From assembly GCA_905250025.1 (NCBI GenBank), contig CAJNOJ010000227.1, positions 62,001 to 126,000 on the forward strand: DNA of 64,000 nucleotides. Direction: 5' to 3'. Position numbers and translations under genes: made by a program. A model generated the notes under the pieces. That model did not search any database. It worked only from the letters and a program-made list of their open reading frames with translations, and had not been told where the DNA came from. The stretch comes from Adineta ricciae. Lineage: Eukaryota > Rotifera > Eurotatoria > Adinetida > Adinetidae. Position 1 is the stretch's first letter, and the number at the start of each line of letters is the position of its first letter. Below are positions 1-11,200 of the stretch, one piece after another.

Positions 1-480
1 TGGAAAGTGAAAGGAGAAAGCCGAAGCTTAGTGGATGCGAAAAAACTAACCTCAGATTCGAGTTCCACAACCTCGATTACCCCATCAGTAGTGAATCGCT
101 GATGACTACCAATAAATTGCATTGATTTCATGAGTGCTGATTTCTGCTTGAATAGGGCAGACAGACAAATTTTAAGCTTTTTTAGCCTAGGATTTAACCG
201 CTATATAACCCTTTCTTTCAGAAAAGGCGAGAATTGAACACTGGAATAGTGGAATACTTGAATTCAACTTTCAGTTTTGACAATACTGCTGAGTTCTAAG
301 CATTTAAACTTACCTTCTGACTAACTCATCTAGTGCCGCATTCGTCAACTCTTCCTTGTCCCCACGACCACACCCACACTTCTATTTTTCTTTAATTCAC
401 AAAATCTCACACATTCATAAAACTGAAAACATGCTCCATGTGTTCGTACATGTCTTTGTTTCTTGTCTTCGTCACTTGCA
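1..480. repeat. dispersed repeat, copy 1 (other copy 11004-11477)
   Basis: The first ~480 bp reappear in the same orientation at 11004-11477 with scattered substitutions. The right copy stops at the N at 11478, so its true end is unknown. A weaker, shorter match to the internal 'ctaac...ctcgattac' stretch lies near 9505-9550. There is no long reading frame, so this looks like a non-coding dispersed repeat or the end of an element that starts before the window. Confidence 0.75.
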
Positions 481-3400
481 TAGCAGTCACATTGAAGAGG
501 ACAATCGTGACACTCATAGGATGTGCATGTTTATGGGATTTCCAAATGTTATGACTCGCGATTCACAACGTTCTGTACATAGTTGCCAACATCATAATCA
601 GAGTGGCAGATGCAACGTTGAATAATATAGCTTCGCCCAGAAACGCGAATCGGCAATGAACGACTCTGCAGTGGTTGTGTATGACGCACCATAATGGAAC
701 TTGTGCCGCTGTTGGAAAAGTTTTATTTTCATTCATCATCTACTTGCATGCCAAATGCATTCACACACGATCGAGGCATTTTTCCATTCACTCATCTTTC
801 CAATATATTTCAGCGAAGCGATAAAACGGGAACTGAGAGAAGAAGAAGAAGAAGAAGAAGTTGTTCCGGTTCAAGTCATGCTAAATCATAGCATTATCCC
901 AACTTCGGCTGCCCGAAATTGTACGCGAAACAACGGGGAAAAGGTTTCACATACCTGTAAATAAACAGCTTTTCACGCACGTGATTGATCTTGAATGGAG
1001 ATCGTATTCGCAAAAATAATTGTCAATTGAGTGGGTTATACGATGCCCATTAGAAAGACTGAGCAGCAATCTGGGAAGTAGTTGCCGATCGAACAGCTTT
1101 ACTAGATACAAAATGTAGTGTGTACTTAATGATAACTATTTCTAATACTGTGCCATACTTGTTTAATTAACTACTGTTTGTCCCCACGTCTGGAGTATTA
1201 TATCTCTTTCACATGAGCAGAGCACTGGCAGTGTGGAACCACTTTCATACGCAGTTGAATAAAATATTGTGATGCAGTCATCGTCTCTGAAGTTGGTGCT
1301 CTTTCCGAAGCAGAATGAACCTCATTATTGATATTTAACGTTTGCGAAAGATGCGAGCGCTTTTGATATCAACTGGCTCTTGAAGAGTTTAGTTGAAAAA
1401 TAACATAAGTTCCATGTGCACAGTCATCCTAGTGGCGTTGAACAATGGTCGACTTCGAGTGATTGACTTTTTTCGTTGGAACAATATGAGACGATGTTGG
1501 TATTTAGTGCTTTTCGCGAGGGGCCTATTTGTTATGGCTACCGTGTTACTTCGTTTTCGCTTGTGTCAGTTACTTCGAATGCAATCTTCGTATTATCTAC
1601 CTTTGTCCTCAGCGCTCACTCATAGGCAATGATGCGGATGGTTGATTGCTTTTGCTTTGTATCAGCCGTTTGCTTATACATAACAAAAAATATTTGGTAA
1701 ATAAAACTCCACGTGGCGAAAAAAGTGGAGAAATTAAAGGACTACTGAATAACGGTTAACTTTTGTAGCTTTTTCATCCATAAAAAAAAAAAATTTGAAT
1801 TATCTTCACAAACCTGTATGTTGATCGAATTTCCGAACCATCGCTTTTAGGTCAATACAGTAAAAAGTAAAGAAGGATGAAAGACATCTTTTAACATATA
1901 GCTAGTTCTTTTTTTGTGTGCTCAAAAGGAAGTCGATTCACTCACTAAGCTTTGGAAGATTTATTTTTGCAAAGGAAACATATCTAAGCAGGTTTCTAAA
2001 TACGCTTTTTCACGTTGACAATGAATCTGTCCCCAGTTTCGTAAAAGACATGTTGTACACATGCCTGTATCACTCAACAAGAAAGTTTCTGTAGAAAGTG
2101 CATTGAGCATTTAGACCATCTAGATTATATGAGGTACACCAAAATGGCTGATAAAAAGCTATATTCTATCAGGTCGGCTAGTTTTTTGTATGTGTTACCC
2201 AAAGAAAACCAAGTGGAAGATCTACTTTTTACAACTGTGCAGCTTGCAAGTAGCTGTACCGAGTACATGTTTGTCGAATTATCTTGCGATCAACAGTTTC
2301 GCAATCAAGCGAATTTTCCAAAAACTCGGAAGATCGTGAAAAGTAAATCACTTTCATAGTATAGCTAGAGTTTGACGCGCTGCATCAATTGGAGTTTGAA
2401 CAAAGTGTTCGATGGATAAGTCCATTATGTCATGCGTTGAAGTTTTCCTTCACACATGTTTAGCACATGCCGAGATTATCCAGTGTACACACTTATATAT
2501 TTAGGGTATACCAAAAGTAGAGAGAGTTGTCCTGTAATTTGTTACCAAAATCTTTAAGAAACTTTCTCTCATATAGCCTGATAGAGGAAAAAATGCTTTA
2601 TTTTCTTATGCTATTTGATCTACTTCAACTAAAATTATAAAAACAAAATTCTGGTAAAATCTGTTTTTTCGGATCTCTAACGGTTACTGTGAAAATCATC
2701 TTGATGATGGTGAATGAGTTTTTTCTGAATAACTTTTGGTGGAAACAAGATAGATAGCTGTGGTTTTCATCATTGAAAAGAGCGGACGAAAATGCATCGA
2801 ACCGCACATTGTAGAATTTTCTGACATGATTCTTACACTGTTTTCAATTGATGTTTTTAGAAACAAATCTATTTCATAAGCTGTTTACCATAAAATTTCA
2901 ATAATCATGTGCACGTTCAAATCGCTAATCGACACACTACGAATAGTGAAAAGCGAAGAAGAAAAATACGTATTCTAGCCGAGCATCAACTATGCTTTTC
3001 TAACAATTTTCGTGAGAAGTGTTCACTTTTGTACATTTTCCTTTTTTCGCAAAAAAGTTCATTTTTTCAATAGATACAAAAAATGAATATGAATAATTCA
3101 GAATCAATATTAGAAAAACTTATCATGTATGATTAGATGCATTTCCATCTCTGGTTTCCAATGATAGAAGCCGCAGTGTTGTGTCGTGTTTCTATCGAAA
3201 GCTACTCGAAAAATACTCGTTAGGATGTGCCTGACCGTCAGAGATGCGAAAAAACAGATTTTATGCTAATTTCAAATTATGATATATTTTATATGCTTGT
3301 AATAACACTAGACTCGTAGGAAACCATTGATTTACATAAAAATCAATCTTTGAGTTTCACATTATTGTTTTTCATCGGATCATTTTAGCAAATGACTATG

Positions 3401-4344
3401 AGATATGTGAATAATAGTTGTTTTACCTCTAGTTCTTTTTTAATGAAAAACGATTGGCATGCAGGGACTCGCTTAACTAGTTTTTACAGAGTTACTGATT
3501 TTTGGTAGCAACGAAGTATTTCTAATATCTATATTATTCATATTTCATTCTTTCACGCCGATTCACATTGAAACATTCAATCGTTCAAAATGATGTCGGG
3601 TTTGAAATTTCGTTCTTTTTACTAGCTCCTCTAAACTTTTATAAAAAATACTAGTAGATAACAGTCACTTGATAGCTGAACTTTACATAACTGAAGAAAA
3701 CCAATCTCGGATTTACATTCCTCGACCCCAAAAGCCTTTGACCAAATTTTGTCGAAAAACGTTGTTCGTACAAAATTGAACCTTTGTCTAAATAGCTAGC
3801 ATCAGATTCGAAGTCTCCGCATCGAAATACCACTGGAAATGTCGTCTCCGGAAAAAAAAAATCGATTTTCGATGTTTTTGTTTTTACCCTGCGGACACAC
3901 AGGCAAGCAAACAATTTATCTCTACTGGCCTGTTCTCTACGAGAAAGAGAATAAGTTGAGTTAAACCATGACGTTCTAATATTTTAACAGTCCCACTTTC
4001 AAGCGGAATTTAGAAATGGTGAAAATCGAATTCTTTTAAAATAAAACCTTTTCTTTTCTTGATATCTTGCGTCTGTCAAGATCAGATTGGTGAAAAGTTA
4101 TTTCTGACCAAAAATATTTCATTGTTTGCAAAGGCTTTGCATCTGTTGCGAAAATATTTTCCTCATTTGTTTAATTTCTATATTACAAGCAGATTTCAGT
4201 TAAATTAGCAAAATCTACATAGTCGTTCTCGTCTCACTCACCTTGGCACAATTAATCAATCACCCGATTAAATCTGGTCCTCTGGTATATTCGGCAAAAA
4301 TAGCGAAAAATGCACGTATTTCTGTAAAAGTCGTAGTAAAAAGG
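481..4344. other. gene-poor AT-rich stretch
   Basis: I see no convincing gene here. The reading frames are short and lack recognisable domains. A (GAA)n microsatellite lies at about 837-861, and A/T homopolymers are scattered. About 90 bp at 3256-3345 (around 'caaattatgatat' and 'aacactagactcgtag') recur at about 53345-53430, so part of it is dispersed repeat. Confidence 0.6.
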
Positions 4345-5673
4345 TTAACAACACCCACACTCAGTTGAATCGAATTCAGTATCTAACCCGTATAGTTTCA
4401 CTTTTCTGTCGAATGAATCTTCGATGACAATCACCCACTGAAGAATTTGTTTAGTAGGATCTTTGATACAAAACTCGTCGAGATTGTCGTCGTCATGAAT
4501 GGAATAGCACGTATTGTACTCCACATGCCATTCGCCATTGCCAACAAATCGATGTATGCCAGCGTTATAAAATGGATTTCCCGGCTTTGTGTCATAAAAA
4601 CGTTTTTCAGTCACGTACACTTTGCCCATGTCAATCTCGGCAATGAACCAAGCACCGAACCCGCCGTTTCGACCCACTTTCACATTAGTGCCATCAAGTG
4701 ATCGAGCGAAATACGTACCAGGCCCCAACATGCCACTGATGCTAGGAATAAATTCACTTTTAGCAATGCTCACTGCTGCTTGAGGAGTTGTTTGATGAAA
4801 ACCAATGTAGGTAAGGCCAGACTTCGATTTCTTGACTGTATTCACTGAGGGTTCAGGCTTGTGTAGATCGGACCAACGTGGCTGTGGTTTATAACTGCTA
4901 TAATGAAATGTAGCAATATGTTCGAGACTTCGCTCCAAACATGGATGATCTGTGCATGAACGATCTCCCCAATGTTGCTCATTTCGATACTCTGCAATCA
5001 GAATGTACGGCAAATAACGACGATGTTTGCGTGAGCGACAACAACAACAGGTTTTGTCATCGAAGGGAGTATAATGCCACCAGACACAGTAATGATACAC
5101 ATCAATCAAGAATGTACTAAACAGACATAAGATGGTGAAAGCACAAACAGTTGCCAGGTCATTGGCACGATTGGACGAACTTGAGACTGATGTATACAAT
5201 GCTATAGCAATGATTTTTAGTGTGAAAACAACACAGAGAAATCCAAAGCGTACAAAGAAACGTAGTTTCGGTCGAGGCTTGTAACACGGACAATTGCAGT
5301 CCAAAGCAACTATTCGACGGAGTGCTCTATTGCGCCAAACTTTTCTTAACCATCCACTTGTGTTAATGTCATCGACGCATGATCGCTGAGAGTGACTTTG
5401 AAGGCAATAAATGAGCATTTTCAACATGACAACAATGATAAGTAGGGCGATGAACAGACCCATACATGTAGGAACAATAGAACTGATCCAATCGAGGGCA
5501 AATGCAGCTGCATATTTGGAATCATACGTTTGTACTTTCTTCGTATCTGGCAATGCCGAAAAGTATCCAACCAGTCGCCCGATCCCGCAGAGGAGCTCGA
5601 AAATAGCAATAAAAGCATGTAGATGTGGCAACCCTTTGTACAACAACGGGAAATGGCAACAACATGTACCCAT
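4345..5673 (-). CDS. multi-pass membrane protein with C-terminal PARP-like ADP-ribosyltransferase domain
   Basis: A single open frame of 442 aa when started at the MGTCCC methionine; 44 upstream in-frame codons exist but look non-coding. The MGxCC start resembles an N-myristoylation plus palmitoylation signal. Residues about 15-230 hold four or so hydrophobic segments separated by Cys-rich loops (CNCPC, CCCCR). From about residue 285 comes a PARP/mono-ART type fold: GFHQTT (His near 293), GMLGPGTYFA (Tyr near 321) and DEFC (Glu near 400), which fits an H-Y-E triad. The inferred role is NAD+-dependent ADP-ribosylation by a domain tethered to a membrane, probably on the cytosolic side. The protein ends in CGCC. 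The neighbours give no functional clue. The catalytic assignment rests on motif reading only. Confidence 0.72.
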   Translation of the reverse strand: MGTCCCHFPLLYKGLPHLHAFIAIFELLCGIGRLVGYFSALPDTKKVQTYDSKYAAAFALDWISSIVPTCMGLFIALLIIVVMLKMLIYCLQSHSQRSCVDDINTSGWLRKVWRNRALRRIVALDCNCPCYKPRPKLRFFVRFGFLCVVFTLKIIAIALYTSVSSSSNRANDLATVCAFTILCLFSTFLIDVYHYCVWWHYTPFDDKTCCCCRSRKHRRYLPYILIAEYRNEQHWGDRSCTDHPCLERSLEHIATFHYSSYKPQPRWSDLHKPEPSVNTVKKSKSGLTYIGFHQTTPQAAVSIAKSEFIPSISGMLGPGTYFARSLDGTNVKVGRNGGFGAWFIAEIDMGKVYVTEKRFYDTKPGNPFYNAGIHRFVGNGEWHVEYNTCYSIHDDDNLDEFCIKDPTKQILQWVIVIEDSFDRKVKLYGLDTEFDSTECGCC

Positions 5674-6378
5674 GATGAAAAAATGAATAGAATTATAATA
5701 TATATTCTTCCTTATTGTTTTTTCCTGCTTGGAAAAAACCAAGATGTCATAGCTACTCTGCTTTGCTTGATTACTTTCAGGAAGAAAAAAGAACAGAAAT
5801 AGCAATGAAGAACAAGTTTATTTTTTCCACCTTTTCATTTTCATTTCAAGAATATGATTCTTTACAGTTTGTTTGATGGTTAGGCATTGTTTACTGTCAC
5901 GTTTGTCATACTCAATTAGCATATTTCCAAACTAATTCTTTCAATTCACATCTTCTGCGTATGCGTGTTATTTTCCTATCAATAAAATTCTCTTTGCCAA
6001 ATTGGATAAGGATTACCTTTCACTGTTAAACTTGGTTTAATAGTATGAAAACTGTTGAGGAATAACTCTTGCAAATATTTCCCGTTATATCTTCATCTCT
6101 GTATGATATATTTTACTTTGTGCTTTAATACCGACTGCTCTTCGTCTGGAAAGGTTATCCAGTAAGAACGCGCGTTACGTGTCCGAGTACTTTGACGTTT
6201 CTACTTTTGTTGTTTACAAAGGTTCTCTAAGAATGAGATATTGGGGGATTTATTTATTCTACAGCAGAGAAGATCTTAGAGGCAGAGATTCGTTTGTTTG
6301 CCATAAACAAAACCATACAAAAGAAAAGACATGATAACGATGATTATGATTTCTCACTTTCAATTAGATTCGCCCGTC

Positions 6379-7319
6379 TCAGTTGGAATAAAATTGTAAA
6401 TTTACTTCGTATCTGTTTATGTTTTGACAAATAGCAAATGGCATAAGCATCGGGAGAAAATAATTGAGTAAATTCGTGTAATAATAAGGCGTTTCATTAA
6501 ACCAAGGGTAATTCACACTGAGCATTCCAACAGTTATGAATGAAAGATTAAACGTTTAAAATATGAAAGCAATTGGAAATAATTGAAGAAACAATTTTCG
6601 AGTTCTTTTCCGTATTTCTCGTTGTATCGAATGTCGATTTATTCTATATTTGTGATAAATAATAACATGTAGTGTAATGGTACAGAGAAAGAGAATAACT
6701 AAGAATGCTGGTAATAAATTCGCTATCAGCCAATCAATATTTTGTATAATTGAATCGTCAGCTGTTTCATAACACGATGCACCATAAATATTTTCTGTAT
6801 AACCAAAACTATCTTGTTCACGTGGATAAAGCAATACTAAATGAACATACCAAAGAAAACAAAAGAGTACGATGACCAAAGCGGATACATAGTAAAGAAG
6901 AATACGTAACAACTGATTTGGGATGATGATTCGTTGGGAAAAGATCATTAGATATCGTTCGAAACAAGCAAGAGTCATTAGCCAGAGAGTTAATGAGTAG
7001 AAGATGTAATCACATAGGATCCAAACGATAAAGTAAGTGTTCCGATCGTTCAATGACTCAACATATTGGTAGTTGTAGAAATGATTATCATTGAAATATC
7101 CGTTGTGTTTGTTAGAAAAAATGTGACTAGTAAGTAAATGATCACTTTGTTGAAATGATTTTTGTGAAGTTGTTTACGTAAATGAATGAAATAGTTGAAA
7201 AGCAATAAACTGCATAGAACTGATGGAATGTCAGTGAAAAGGAATATATAGAAGGTGATTTCTCTGGAAATTGCTGTTTCTTACTGTGGTTCCGTGTCAT
7301 TTGAGGAATCGTCTTCCAT
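6379..7319 (-). pseudogene. rhodopsin-type GPCR, disrupted
   Basis: The reverse strand reads as a seven-helix receptor in pieces. A start region (MEDDSSND) is followed by a TAA. TM1-2 lie in one frame. A one-base shift near 7090 leads into TM3, with an FERY motif in place of DRY. TM4-6 end at an in-frame TAA (around 6556), after which TM7-like sequence with NYPW and PFAI continues to 6379. Without the three lesions it would be about 310 aa, the size of the short-loop receptors common in bdelloids. Three independent lesions argue for a real pseudogene rather than a sequencing slip. The ligand cannot be inferred. Confidence 0.72.
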
Positions 7320-8256
7320 TTGTAGTAAGAGCAAGAGTGAGAATGCATTTTCTTTTACTAAGTACACGTAAAAGTACGCGGACCATTCTGTTATTAATCT
7401 TCATATTATTACAGAAAATAGAAACGAAGTACATGAAGATTTATGACAGATAGACGGAGAAAGTAATCCCGATTTTGCCGTGAAATGTAGTAATGAATCT
7501 CTAATTTTGACGCCCGGGAATAATGTAACACCATATGAGGTTAGAGTTTAGCTCATCTGTAGTTTACGTGTAGTGAAGAAAATGCATTTCCTCGAACTGA
7601 GAAGTATTGAAATATGAACTTGAACAGTTCTTGTATCCTACTGTCTAAGTGTACTCCATAATAGACACTTTCGCAGACATGAATCTCTTCGTCGTTCTGT
7701 CACTTGTTCCCATTACAGATTAGCACACGTAAGATTCTTTTTCAACGAATTTTCAATTACAGTTTCCTCGATTTTATGGCAGAAATATATCAATTCTTGA
7801 TTAATACAAAACTTATTATATAAAGGCCACTAGTAGCAGAAGGATATTTTTTTATACTATGTCAAAATACACTCATCGTAACGACTAGGAATTAAAGCTA
7901 TTTTATGTGCATGAAATTGTCAAGTCCGTCACATAACAATCACGCTTTTGACGTCTTTGGCAGACTTTCTATTGTAAAATTTCCGACAATATCAACAGTT
8001 ATTTGAAGCATCAGAAAAGAAAGGTCACATTCTGTCATCTGAACGATTCTTGTCAGAAAAAGAATAAAATAAGATTGGAAAATATATCGTTCTATTCTAG
8101 ATATAAATTTGTCACGAGATATTTCTATTATCTTTTCCATCTTGATGTGATTAAAAGTGGCAAGCACTTCATATGCAATTATTTTCCGTAGGCTTCTTTC
8201 CAATGTGCTGCATCATTTTATTTATTGCCGAGAAGAAGCGAAAGAGGCACCATCCG
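7320..8256. other. intergenic, nothing recognised
   Basis: This AT-rich spacer lies between the GPCR pseudogene and the NHL gene. Its short frames have no domain features. The promoter of the NHL gene should lie at its right end, but I could not assign a core element. Confidence 0.5.
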
Positions 8257-11200
8257 ATGTCGACTGTCATTCTCTTATTGTTGAGTCTATCCTCCGTTGA
8301 TCTTTCCTACCAAGATCAATCAACAGCTCGCTTAAGTAATTTCGGTTATACTTTCACCTCATACAGCAGTGCAAGCACTCCTCTTCTCACGCTCGCTCAA
8401 GGCAGCATTCTCCGATGTCACATGCAATGCAATCAAAGAATCGCCTGTCGACTATTCGATTACGATTCAGACACAAACCAATGTCGACTCTGGTCAGATG
8501 ATCTGACGACAGGTATGATCTCTCTGGCTATTGCATCGAAGCCGCAATCCAGAGTTGGTGTCATTCGAATCGCACCAGATATATACACTCCTATTCACAA
8601 TCAACCGTGTGACAAATGTGCTGATAGTCGATATGTAGAGTGTGATCCACTCTCCCTCACTTTTTGTCAGTGTCCACCGATGACATTCTGGGATGGAAGT
8701 GTGTGTTCACCTCAACGATACTTGAATCAATCGTGTGCAATCATTGACAGTTGCCGATCGGATCTTGCACTGGAATGTCGAGATGTTGGATGTAATTCTG
8801 TATTTCAATGCTTGAATCAAACAAATGTTGTGACAGTAGCTGGTTTTTGTAAGGTACGCAGGAATTTCGGCCCCAGGATTTTTCGGCCCAAACTTTCGGC
8901 CCTAATTTATTATTAAACGTATTTAATTAGTTATTAATTATTAGTTGCATAGTGCTGAGCAGTATGAATTTCAAAACGTCAACTTGCTGAGCACTATGAC
9001 ACACTGCCGAGCGGTGTGAATATTGAGAGATTTCGTCCTGCTTAGCGGTGTGTCATGATGCCGAGCGGTATGACAGAGTGCTGAGCGGTATGAATATTGA
9101 GAGATTTCGTCCTGCTTAGCGGTGTGTCATGATGCCGAGCGGTATGACAGAGTGCTGAGCGGTATGAATATTGAGAGATTTCGTCCTGCTTAGCGGTGTG
9201 TCATGATGCCGAGCGGTATGACAGAGTGCTGAGCGGTATGAATATTGAGAGATTTCGTCCTGCTTAGCGGTGTGTCATGATGCCGAGCGNCACTTGACAA
9301 AGCAAACATTATTTTGAGTGACTTGAACTGGATGATATTTGTACAATATAGCTATCTATCCAAGTTTGTGGTCTCATTAATATGGCGAGAGCACTCGGAC
9401 TGCAATCAGCTATTAGATTTTGTTCTACATACTGCCGCTTAGAACACTATCGACTACAAAAAGTGATCCTTTGTCGTAAAAAACGCGACAGAAAATTTTT
9501 ATGAAAAAACTAACAGCGAGTTCGAGATCCTCAACCTCGATTACTCGTTGGTCAATCTTTCTCTCGTCGTTCACTCACACCTAGCCATCTCTATGCCTAC
9601 TCTCAACATATAATTCCTTGTTGTCTTCATCCAAAACAACCGTGCGAATTGACTTTCAATTTGTCCAACAGATGTACGAAAAAAGACCCGACGAGAATTG
9701 GTCGAAGTTAATTTGTAGATGCGAAAATCAGTTTAATTCAGACAAATCGTCTTAATTGAAAATGCAATATGAATTTGAGATTCTTTTTTATGATACAATC
9801 ATCTAAATAAAACATTAGCGCGGCGCAATACCTGCTAACTCAGCACTGAAACAATATCATCGGACCTCTATTATTCTTCAAAATGAATAAATAAATATTA
9901 TTTCATTTGAATGGTCCAATCATTTGGTCTTTTATTATAGTCTATTAGTCATACTTATTTTGCTTCCTCAGATCTCACCAAACTAACGCCTAGTCGTTTG
10001 TCGGTCTCCCTCCGATGTGTCACTCACGTCTAGCCATTGACATATCATAAATTTCTATGATATTTTCGTACTGAGCCCGTCTGAAATTGCAGTCATTAAA
10101 ACTATTCGTGACTGTATGGTTTGGAGTCCTTATTTTATTGTTTGTTTCAATTTAAGAAGCTGATAATCTGCAGAGCTTATTCTCAAAGTTCGAAGAGACA
10201 TAAATATAGCCCTTTGAAAAATCATTGGCACTGACTAGGACTCTTAAAAACCTCATCTTTCAAGGAACTTTCGAAAGAGACGCTTCTATTATGCCTTTCA
10301 TTTGTTATCAGCTGTCAAATTGAATAACTACTTTTCTTTTCACTATTCCTTCCACAGCGACGACCTTCTATTATTTGACTACCCAAAGAAACAAGATAGA
10401 AATGTTTATGCTTTACCATGAAAAGAGCATCCATCATAGCGCTTCATATGATTAGAATATTATTTGTATAGTCGACGCCTCTGTAGATAATAAGATGGAA
10501 GTGTAGTGATAAACTAGGGGTGCCACTTTGGCATTTCATTCTAAAGAATGCGAACGCAGCCCGCTTTTCCATTCATAGAACAGGAATGGCACGAAAAACG
10601 TATTCTGCTGACTGTTTATCGGTTCATAAAGCAATGAAATATAACGTTGTCTGCCAATAAGAAGGAAATTGCTGTGGGATGAATGATGAAATCCGTTCCA
10701 TTTCCACGAACGAAACTCTACGGAACGAGGAACACTGACACCCCTATGACAAACATACCGTATTGCAACATATGTCTGCCGAAATCCTATCGAAAGGTCT
10801 TATGTATCGCAGCTAACACCGCAATAACTATATTAAACTATATCGCTTCTTCTCAGTCGTAGAATTACAAATGTCATAATGTAGAATATACTAAATCTTT
10901 TTATGTAAACTCCTGAGCTACTATCTTCACACACGGCACATACATGAATAACGTTTAGCCCACTACCGTCTACAAAAGATATCATACAGAAAAAGGCCTC
11001 TTTTGGAAAGAGAAAGGAAGAAGCCGAAGCTTAGTGGATACGAAAAAAACTAACCTCAGATTCAAGTTCCACAACCTCGATTACCCCATCAGTAGTGAAT
11101 CCCTGATGACTACCAATAAATTACATTGATTTCATGAATGCTGATTTCTGCTTGAATAGGGCAGACAGACAAACTTTAAGCCTTTTTAGCCTAGGATTTA

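Noticed and set aside
694..964. Overlapping frames with Arg- or Glu-runs
   Set aside because: They are translations of a (GAA)n microsatellite.
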